Source of the DNA: Xenopus tropicalis
Taxonomy: Eukaryota > Chordata > Amphibia > Anura > Pipidae
Assembly: GCF_000004195.4 (NCBI RefSeq)
Contig: NC_030677.2
Coordinates: 42,595,142 to 42,659,141 of the forward strand
Direction: 5' to 3'
DNA: 64,000 nt
Below are positions 55,551 to 64,000 of this stretch, piece by piece. A program made the position numbers and the translations under genes. The first letter of the stretch is position 1; each line of letters begins with the position of its first letter. A model generated the notes under the pieces. It did no database searches, had not been told where the DNA came from, and saw only the letters and a program-made list of their open reading frames with translations.

Positions 55551-58541
55551 GTAGAGTTTTTAACTTTTTAACCACCATATATTTGTATCATGCCAGTTAG
55601 CCCATGTTAAAGGAATAATAATAACCTTGTTTTTGTGTGATATTGTAAGGTGCTCTTCATTGAATATTTTATTTTTAAACCTTGCACATAGTTTAAGGGC
55701 CTTCAGATTTTCCAACAGCAGCATGCTGGGTCACCTTACTACCCATCTTTATTTACCAAATGCCCCTACACTGGTGTAACACTTCCCTACTTTCTCTAAA
55801 TTTCCCGACCCCAGCAGACTGCATCCACCAATGCTTCTTTACTGAGCCCTCCTGCTCCAGCTCTCTGCTTCGTACCTTTGCTTCTCTTCCAGATGTCTCC
55901 GCACCGAGCGCCACTCTTATACTTTGCTTTTTATTCAAGGACTGGAAAGGGCAGAAGAAGGCCAACAGATCAACAGAGAAAAACAAGAAAAAGTTTGTAG
56001 AGTGTGACTTACGACTTACAAATGATATCTCTCCTGAGTCATCTCCTGGTGTTGGTCGGAGGAGAGCCAGAACACCACACACCTTTCCGCACACCAGATA
56101 CGTTTCTCAAATGTCAGTTCCAGAGCAGGCAGAACTGGAAAAGCTCAAACAGAAAATCAATTTTAGTGACTTGGATCAGGTATATTTTGCACCAGATTTA
56201 CTTCAGTTCTGGGCTTATGCATTTCCCCAACAAATATGTCAAGTTTATTTGCTCTTAATATAATTTTCTTTCTACAGAGGAGCATTGGAAGTGATTCTCA
56301 AGGCAGAGCTACAGCAGCAAACAATAAACGTCAGCTTGCTGATAACCGCAAGCCATTCAATTTCCTGCCATTGCAGTTAAACACAAACAAGGAGAAGTCT
56401 TCTAAAAGTCCACCCAAGAGGGAATCCAGTACTATTTCTTCGACAAAGGATTTTCTGGCATCGGCTTTCAATAAAGATTTTTTATCCAATTCTCAAGCAT
56501 TCCTGGAAGAAGAGAGTCAAAGGGAACCAGCTATTGATAGTAGTCAGGTAGGATTTAATATTCTAAGTTAAATGGTGTGCATTTAAAGGTAAAAGGGGTA
56601 GATAATCACTGATGGTTCTAGCAAGCCATAATGCAATTTGTTCACATGCAAAGCATTACACTTATGCCTTCCAGCAGATTAAGTGTCAGGTTAGTAAATA
56701 CTAATTTCCTTACTTGGTTTTGAAGCTTTCACGTTCAGATGAAACTTTGCTTTTTTTCTGAACCTGATACATTCACAGTGATTCCTAAGCTTAGGCTGAC
56801 TAGGATTACTAATGGGTGTACTTCAGTCATAATTTCCTAGCGGTTGGAAAGATGATCCTTGTTGCTTTTGTTGTATTTTTTAAAATATTTTTTACTTGGA
56901 GGTAGAAATGCTCAGATCATGTTTTTTCATGCTGGAGGTGTTGCAATCTGTAATTGTTTCATCTTATACAAAAAGTGTAATGTATATTAGCCTTCTATTT
57001 TGGAGACTGTGCCCTGTAGCTGGCATTACAAAGTCCTTTTAATGAAATACAGTCATTTATTCATACATCACAAAACTAACTGGAGCACCGTGGGATGTCA
57101 ACACATTGTACAGTACTGCAGAATAACGACAACATGCAAAGGGGGTGTCCCTTTTATTATAGAAAGGAATAATAACTTCCAGGCTGGCTGGCATATCTAT
57201 GTGATGTGCTGCATTATATCCTGGGTCTGAATAGGCACAGACATAACATCAGTCCTTTAGCCCAAACAAATTTTTGCACCAAAATGTGCCTTGTGTCTAC
57301 ATCAGCAGCCTGGATGGGAGCAAATGGTAGTTTCTCCTCTGATGTAAATAACACACTGTGCTCTGTAATACTTAGGCTGATGGCACATGAGCCACTTCTT
57401 AGCCTGGCATGTTTGAGCCTCGTTGCAACTGTAAAACAACTGAATGGACCAAAAGAGCAAGTTTTTAACTTCAAAATTCTTTTGTGGTGTTTTTTAGCCA
57501 GCTAAAACATGATAAGCAATATAAATCTTATTTTGTTTGGTAAAATTAATGATTAATAAATTGTGCATTTAAAAATAAAACTGGTGCATTTTGATTGTTG
57601 GTGCCTGTTTTAATTTGTAAGTCGTGCAACTCGGCTCACTTTTGTAGCACAGGATTATGTAATGTAGTGGATAATGGAAAATTACCTGTGGGGATGCCTG
57701 AAATTTTGTTGTTGCAATCAAAATGCCATTGTTCCACAGCCCTTCTGCTGAAATGAGTTTAGGGATAAACCATTAGGATTGTTTTGTGTTTAACATGAAT
57801 TTAAGCCGCTTAGTTGGCATCAAGTATGTGAGGCTTAAAAAGAAAAATCACTGTTGAGAGAATTTTTGCACTTTGTATATATAAATGGTAGTAGCCATAG
57901 TGTTTCTTTGACTAAACTAGTGCATACAGTAGTATTCATTTCGGCAATAAAGTTCTGGCTGCACAGTTAAAGTTATCAGTTCTAAGGGAAAGTAAATATT
58001 TATCCTTTTTATATTTTCCTAATTATACTCTACTAAGAAGTGTTCATTATTAAATATATATTTGTTAGCTAAGTTTCATCGCAAAGAAGAAAAACCCCTT
58101 TATCTACACTCTCGTGCCTTTTTCTGTAGGTTGTGAGTAGACTTGTTCAAATTCGTGACTATATCACCAAGGCCAGTTCCCTGAGAGATGACCTTGTTGA
58201 GAAAAATGATTTGTCTGCAAATATTGACCGATTATCAAACTTAATTGAGCACCTGAAATTCCAGGAAAAGTCTTACCTTAAATTTCTTCAAAAGATGCTT
58301 GTAAGTGTGACCTTTATTGAACATGTTAAAGTATGCCTTGCATGTGGGCTATTACGCTTTAGCACTGCTTCCCAGTTCTTTTCTGATTTATCACTTGGTT
58401 GTTTATGCTAATGCAATATTTCAGGCTAGCGAAAATGAGGAGGATGATGTTCGGACAGTAGATTCAGCAATGGGATCTGGTTCTGTAGCTGAAAGCACAT
58501 CATTAAACATTGATGTGCCGTCTGAAGCTTCAGACACCACG
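55455..58541 (+). CDS. pcm1: pericentriolar material 1, N-terminal part (5 coding exons, continues past window)
   Basis: Exons: 55455-55550, 55940-56179, 56278-56547, 58130-58300, 58425-58541. Lengths are 96, 240, 270, 171 and 117 nt, every intron is phase 0 and GT-AG, giving 298 codons. The start MATGGGPPDEALSDQDLPNW, the segment KANRSTEKNKKKF, the block PESSPGVGRRRARTPHTFPH, and the stretches RLVQIRDYITKASS and GSGSVAESTSLNIDV match vertebrate PCM1. PCM1 is the large (about 2000 aa) coiled-coil scaffold of centriolar satellites and is needed for cilium assembly and centrosome protein delivery. Only the first one-seventh or so is here. The next human exon (beginning ARDPQQEQTEE) was not found before 64,000, so intron 5 exceeds 5.4 kb. 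Confidence 0.96.
55940..56179 (+). CDS. pcm1: pcm1 coding exon 2
   Basis: An 80-codon exon, residues 33-112: DWKGQKKANRSTEKNKKKF, NDISPESSPGVGRRRARTPH, then MSVPEQAELEKLKQKINFSD, ending LDQ. Acceptor TATTCAAG, donor GTATAT. The Ser/Pro/Arg-rich block is strongly conserved across PCM1 orthologues. Confidence 0.96.
56278..56547 (+). CDS. pcm1: pcm1 coding exon 3
   Basis: A 90-codon exon, residues 113-202. The conserved start RSIGSDSQGRATAANNKRQL and NRKPFNFLPLQLNTNK are followed by a faster-evolving Ser/Lys-rich stretch ending EPAIDSSQ. Acceptor TTTCTACAG, donor GTAGGA. Confidence 0.95.
58130..58300 (+). CDS. pcm1: pcm1 coding exon 4 (first coiled coil)
   Basis: A 57-codon exon, residues 203-259: VVSRLVQIRDYITKASSLRD, then DRLSNLIEHLKFQEKSYLKF, ending LQKML. 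This is the first predicted coiled coil. Acceptor TTTCTGTAG, donor GTAAGT. Confidence 0.96.
58425..58541 (+). CDS. pcm1: pcm1 coding exon 5
   Basis: A 39-codon exon, residues 260-298: acidic ENEEDDVRTVDSAMGSGSVA followed by ESTSLNIDVPSEASDTT. Acceptor ATATTTCAG, donor GTAAGC. It is the last pcm1 exon recognisable in the window. Confidence 0.96.
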
Positions 58542-60297
58542 GTAAGCAGCTCTCTATAATGCTAGCTGAACAAAATGAAATTGAGCTTTTGAACTACAAA
58601 TGCGTAACCATGAGGATCCCAGTCTTGAAGGGATACTATTATCCTTATTTACCCCTTTTATTAAACCATTTCTTTGTATACAAAAGCTGTAATAGGGCTT
58701 TAAAAGCTCTGATTTTATGTATTATGTTGTTCAAGGGCAGTGGCACACTAAGTTCTATCTGCCTGTGTGTTTTCTTGTGGATGGGGACCAAACTCCTGCA
58801 GATACACATCCATAGGCTAACCTAAAAATCTCTCACGCCCTGCCTGTGTAGTCGTTTAAAAATTTGTGAGCATAATGTGGGAAAGGGGATACATTATGGA
58901 GAAAGAACCGTGAAATCTGGCATCATAGTTCAGGGTAAGGTTCAAGGCTAGAACTCAAAGTTATAGGCAGGAACATCGGAAAGAGTGGAAGAGGTTGCTG
59001 GACTTTTGTGTATTTTATCTTGATGTTGTCTGTTTGTGATAAGCTCTGCATCCTTTAGCAATTATATACATGCTTTATTAGATTCGGTAATGCAGGATGT
59101 TAGGGCTGCCACAAAACTACCAGGAAACTACCAGAAATTCTCTACATAAGCCCAAAAAGTGTTTCCAAATGCAGAGTGTTGAGTTATAAAATCAGATCAC
59201 TCATAAGCCAAAAGTTGGAATTGTATGTGATTTTCATAACCATCTTTGCAATGATACACTGTCATGCAGCCACTGTAGAAGAGTGAGTTACTATTAAGTG
59301 TTTTTTAAAGAACAAGTAAACTTTAAAAAAAAAATATATATATTTATTTTGTTTCTCTGTCACAAGCAGCAGAACTTTTTTGCTGACTTACTTGTCTAGC
59401 TTGAAGCCCCGCAACCTTCTGCTTTATGAGGACTCCTCTCTCCGACTATGATGATCTCAAAGAGGTGCCTACTGCGCATACATGATTGGTTTTAATTAGA
59501 GCAGAAGCTGTGAGCATGCCCAGTAGTTGAGGTCTTCATAGTCTGAGAGATGAGGGTCATTTTAGGGGATTTCAAAATAAAAAGTTAATAAGTTATGTGA
59601 CTAAATCTAAACATTCTGTTGGCATTGTACATTTATTTGTATTAACCATCAAGACCTAAACTTGCTTGCATGGGATTTTGGATTTCAGTGCAAACTGCAT
59701 TTGAGCCTTTATCTGCTGGTGTGTAATTTAGACACATACACGGACAACTCAATCACATCAGTTTGGCCTGCTGGAAGAAAAGTCTAATCCACCTTCAGGT
59801 CAGCTGGTAGTCAGGGGACCCCCTACTCCACTGTTAAAAGAAAATGTGTTGAATTTCAGTAGTTAAAAATGTTTGTGTTAATTCCAAACACTGAATAAGA
59901 TTGATTGCCCATTTTAAAGGGGAGCCTTCACCCAGCAACACTATCAACAATGGCTAAGGGTTTATCTTTGCCAATTTCTGCTGTAGGGCTGAGCATATGG
60001 CCATTAATCCTGCAGTCCTGGTGAATCTTCAATCCCCACTGTTCCAGTCATAATTAACCAAATAAAACAATGGTGGCTATACACGTATGAGCCCCTCTCA
60101 TGGTATTCATCCTTTTGGCACAAATACCATATAGATTGGCACATGTATGGCAGCCTTAAAAGACCAAATAAAATGAAAGTATTATTTCATATACATTGTT
60201 AGTTTGTATCAGTGATCCAGCACCTACAAATAAAAACAATTCTTTGCAAAACATTTCCTGTTTTATATAAGTGTTTTCAGTCTGTAATCCTCTATGT

Positions 60298-61263
60298 CAG
60301 TGCTGTCCAACTGGCGGCCCGCGGGCCGCATGCGGCCCGCGACCCCCCTCTGTGTGGCCCCCCACCTGTCTGGCTGCTTTGATGGCTTACTCTTGTGTAA
60401 GCTTTTAATGGTATCAGTACTGTGATTAACTGCCCCCCCTGCATGGTTCTCACCTCAGATTCAGGCTGTAATCAGGCTGTATTGTTTAAATATGTAATTC
60501 CCTGTGTTGTTCACACCTTTTAATCTCTGCATTGTTCCCCCCCTGCAGTGTTCACACCTCAGGCTCAGGTTGTAATCACCCCCATTGTTCCCCTGTTCAC
60601 ACCTCAGGAGCAGTAGAAACCCATAAATAATCCCTGCACACTACAAAAAGAACATATACTGAGGTGGTACTGCAATTAAAAAGTTTTTTAATATATAGTT
60701 ATTGTGCAGACAGTAGGAGCAGTGCCAGCATTGTGTCACTGTAGGCTGCCTGTGTGTGCCATACACACAGGCATCATAGGGCAAGCAGAGTATGGCACAC
60801 ACAGGCAGAGTATGGCACACACAGGCAGAGTATGGCACACACAGGCAGAGTATGGCACACACCAGCCAAGAATGGCACAAACTAGCCAAGAATGGCAAAC
60901 ACAGTGAAAGTATGGCACACGCAGGCAGGGTAGGGAAGGCAGAGTATGGCACACACAGGCAGGGTAGGGCAGGCAGAGTATGGCACACAGGCAGGGTAGG
61001 GAAGGCAGAGTATGGCACACACAGGCAGGGTAGGGAAGGCAGAGTATGGCACACACAGGCAGGGTAGGGCAGGCAGAGTATTGCAGGTTTTTGCTGTACT
61101 ACAACCATTAATATGGGTATGGTCATGTGATAACATGGGTGTGGTTTCAAGTGGGTGCGGTTTCAAAAAGGGGAGTGGTCAAAACTGGCTTCCATTATCG
61201 GCCCTCCACCATGTAGGTCAGAAAAATTCCGGCCCTCGGTACAACAGAAGTTGGACAGCACTG
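60298..61263 (-). mobile_element. hAT non-autonomous element with internal minisatellite (copy 2)
   Basis: Same family as the copy at 34,820, in opposite orientation. Termini are CAGTGCTGTCCAACT and its complement, flanked by a perfect 8-bp duplication CTCTATGT (60290-60297, 61264-61271). The internal array (about 60780-61080, unit GTATGGCACACACAGGCAGA) is less than half as long as in the other copy. It lies in the pcm1 intron after coding exon 5. Confidence 0.95.
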
Positions 61264-61789
61264 CTCTATGTAATCATTGATGACATTTGAAGAATTTGAA
61301 TAGAAATTTTTGGTGCTTTTCTTTTAAAGTGGTGAATGTAAAACAATTGTATTTCTCAAATAACTAGAATTAGTTATTTCACAAGTAATATTGTGCTTTA
61401 GGCATTTAACGATTAACTTGTTAGTTCTGCAACGTAATTGTGAAAGGGATTTTTAGACACACTTCAGTTTGGCTGCATGGCTGTAATTACAGATTCTTAT
61501 GAGATGTATCCCCGTATGTGGGGAAGTTCTCCTAAAAAATAACTTGAATATCAAAGTAACTTGTGTATTTTTCTGTCTCTCAGACCTAAAAGGGAATCTG
61601 GGATGTCTCTGCTTGCGTCATGTATTAATACATCTGCAATGTAAAGTGGTGTACTCCCCTGTGTATCAACTTGGTATTAACTTGGAATGTGTATTCTGTA
61701 AATGTCAGAGTAGCTCAAAACATTCATTGCTGCTGGTAGAATAAAATATATTTGAATATTGTCACTTCTGTAGTAGTTTGGAGTTTTTA

Positions 61790-62040
61790 GCAGTTATTTG
61801 GTTGCTAGGGTCCAAGTTACCTTAGCAACCAGGGAGTGGTTTGGATGAAATAAATAGAAAAGAAAGTTACAAAAAGTAACAATAAAACTGTAGCCTCACA
61901 GAGCAATAGTTTATTGGCTGCTGGGGTTAGTGATAAATACTTAACTATAACAAATAAATAATGTTCAGTTAAAAAGTTTCTTAAAATAGGTCATTCTATA
62001 ACATACTAAAAATTAGCTTAAAGGTGAACCACCCCTTTAA
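61790..62040. mobile_element. left-truncated T2-like MITE in pcm1 intron
   Basis: Contains TTGGTTGCTAGGGTCCAAGT and ACCTTAGCAACCAGGGAGTG, and ends AGGTGAACCACCCCTTTAA at 62,040. The left terminus is not found. Confidence 0.78.
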
Positions 62041-64000
62041 GCAAAGTCTTATCATAATATATAAATACTATGATAAAAATGGGCTTAAAAAAATATATCC
62101 TTTTGTTGTGGTTCTATCCAAAACCACTGCGCTGGACCACTCAGTTTAAATACGTTTATAATCTAGAAAGATATGAAAACCTGCCATGTCAAATTACACT
62201 CAATAGAGACCAATTTTTTGAATAAATTATTCTTCATGCTTGAATGATTCACTTGCCAGTGTAAAAAGACAATGCCTTGTACTTGATCTTAACTTATTTA
62301 TCAAAAGTTGATGTTATTGGAAAAAGTTATTTTCATGTTGTTTAAATGTACTTTGGTAGATTCTAGACATTATTATATTTAAATTTTGGAAAGGCCACTT
62401 ATTTGGAAAATCCACATTCCATGCATTTTGGTCATAAATCCCATATGAATGTTTCAAAGAAACTACGTGGCGCATATGTTTACTCACCAGATAATTACAT
62501 TAATGCGGGTCGGCCGGTGACTTTGGAAGCACATTAAGCACAAGTGACAAAACGTTCTCTCTGCCATCACCCTAATAAAGTAGCCTGGACTAAGTACTGT
62601 CTCCGTAGAACTGAGCTTCCTTAATTAAATTATTTTCTCACACTTATAAAACTTTGCAGCAATATGGGGCCAATAGCAGAGCCAAATCTCTTTTCTTCCC
62701 CTTCAGTGGTGCCCCAGCCAAGAAGAACACAGGATATGTTGCAAGTTTAACAGGTCCCCAATACATATCTGTGAACTCCAATCTTAGACTGGCGCTCCAA
62801 CTTGTGATAATTGTTAATTAATACCTTCTGTTATACGCACTAAAAGCCTCATCACTTTTTAAATGTAACTGCAATTGAATTTTTTTTTTATCCCTTTCTG
62901 GTTCTGACCTTTGAAACAGTGTAATAGAAATCCATTCACCACCAGGTGTTAAGCAGCTTGGTTTTACCACATTATACAAAATCTAATTCTAAATCACTTT
63001 TATGTGGCGTGTTTGTGTTGTACACTTTAGTGCTCTAACCTGGGGCGACACGTCTTTTTATAAACTACACTGGCCCAGGGATACGCCGTAGCACGTCGCT
63101 CAATTTTTCCTTTGTTCAAGGCAACCCATGCACTGCCCTAGATGAGTGCATTCATCTTTGCATTCTGTACCTGCTCTGTGCTTTGTTAGGCGCTGGGACG
63201 GTGGAACAATATGGCAGCATGGTGCACCACTGCAGTTTTTAAAGAACAGGTGGTCCAGCACAGGATAGAAAGTAAGCATCTGAAATCCTTGGGGCAGGGG
63301 TTCTTAACATTCTGACACTCTACAGTGATTCTTCATTTTGTTCTCCTTTAAACAATTTACACAGTCTCTTTCCTCAGTGATTGGCTATGTGTTACTTGAC
63401 ATAACTAATATAACTATATGCAGTTCCATAATTGAATTCATTTTTCAGTTAGTTAAATTAGTTTCATATTTAAGTTTCTAAATTCTAATCTAAGTTGTTA
63501 AGAAATATTGTAATGAGTTGTCATGTCGCAATGCAGATAAATACCTCAGTATGTAATAATGTGTCTAAATTATTTGAGCAGTTAAACACCATTCTCCCCT
63601 CGCTGCTTGGTAACATTACCAGCATTTGTAAAATTGGCCCAAAAGTATGCAGGCCAATACAAAAGATATTTGGTAACTTGTGGCTGTTGTATGTGATACA
63701 ACTGTAGAATAAATGAAGCATCAAAGATGTTTGAGGCTTCAGATCACTTTTTTTTTTTTTACTGATCTTTACCTTACTGCAGGTCTAGAAATATTGCATA
63801 CAGACTTTGCATCCCTTGTGTGAGCAATTCAGATTTCATGGATGTTTCGGTCTAGATCTTAAAGGACAAAAAAGGCACCAATATGTTACACACCCCTCCA
63901 CCCTAGTGAATTAAATTAACTTTTTCTCCACACCGGAGCGCATTTTTGGGGAAAAATGCACTGACTTTTCACTGATTTTTTTAAGGGTTTTAAGCATCAC
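62041..64000. other. pcm1 intron after coding exon 5, to window edge
   Basis: No further pcm1 exon was recognised. The sequence is AT-rich with short random frames and no named repeat apart from weak resemblance to the GTACAGGTA family near 62,280-62,420. Confidence 0.55.

Noticed and set aside
55760..55939. In-frame upstream extension of pcm1 coding exon 2 (frame open from 55,760)
   Set aside because: The acceptor TTATTCAAG at 55,939 and the match of PCM1 across the 55550/55940 junction show that this stretch is intron.
58301..58411. Read-through of pcm1 exon 4 into the following sequence
   Set aside because: A consensus GTAAGT donor at 58,301 and conserved PCM1 sequence resuming at 58,425 mark this as intron.
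1..64000. CRISPR array, operon or phage-like system
   Set aside because: Spliced vertebrate genes, MITEs and microsatellites show this is nuclear animal DNA. The tandem repeats lack the constant-repeat, unique-spacer pattern of CRISPR.

Overview
The window is vertebrate nuclear DNA, almost certainly from a frog of the genus Xenopus. Two spliced genes can be read exon by exon: a complete fgl1 (fibrinogen-like 1) on the minus strand and the 5' part of pcm1 (pericentriolar material 1) on the plus strand. They stand head to head, as in other vertebrates (MTUS1-FGL1-PCM1-ASAH1 in human). The intergenic and intronic DNA is packed with short DNA transposons typical of Xenopus: T2/Kolobok-like MITEs with TTAAAGG ends, hAT MITEs with 8-bp duplications, foldback MITEs with TTA duplications, and a Tc1/mariner copy. 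X. tropicalis and X. laevis cannot be told apart from the sequence alone.

Layout. 1-19.4 kb has no readable coding exon. It holds MITEs, a 36-bp minisatellite (3.7-4.2 kb) and a CpG-rich, TATA-containing stretch near 7.0 kb, with exon-like minus-strand pieces that may be the 5' end of mtus1. 19.47-32.13 kb is fgl1: seven coding exons encode 313 residues (signal peptide, coiled coil, fibrinogen-related domain). Its introns contain foldback MITEs and a decayed Tc1 element. 33.1-36.2 kb is a nested stack: a T2-like MITE interrupted by a hAT MITE, by a foldback element that itself carries a CR1 LINE fragment, and by a second hAT element with an expanded internal minisatellite. A candidate fgl1 promoter lies near 38.3 kb. 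39-48.7 kb is repeat-rich and includes a 5'-truncated L1/Tx1-like LINE. A CpG-rich candidate pcm1 first exon ends at 49,030 and a second at 54,335. pcm1 coding begins at 55,455; five exons (298 codons) are present and the gene runs off the right edge.

Biology. FGL1 is a secreted, mainly hepatocyte fibrinogen-family protein and a ligand of LAG-3. PCM1 is the scaffold of centriolar satellites. They share no pathway, and their adjacency is conserved synteny. No new protein-coding system was found. The most notable material is the transposon archaeology (nested insertions with readable target duplications), the candidate regulatory elements of the two genes, and very long intronic hairpins. All exon boundaries were read by eye from splice signals and remembered family similarity; no searches were run.
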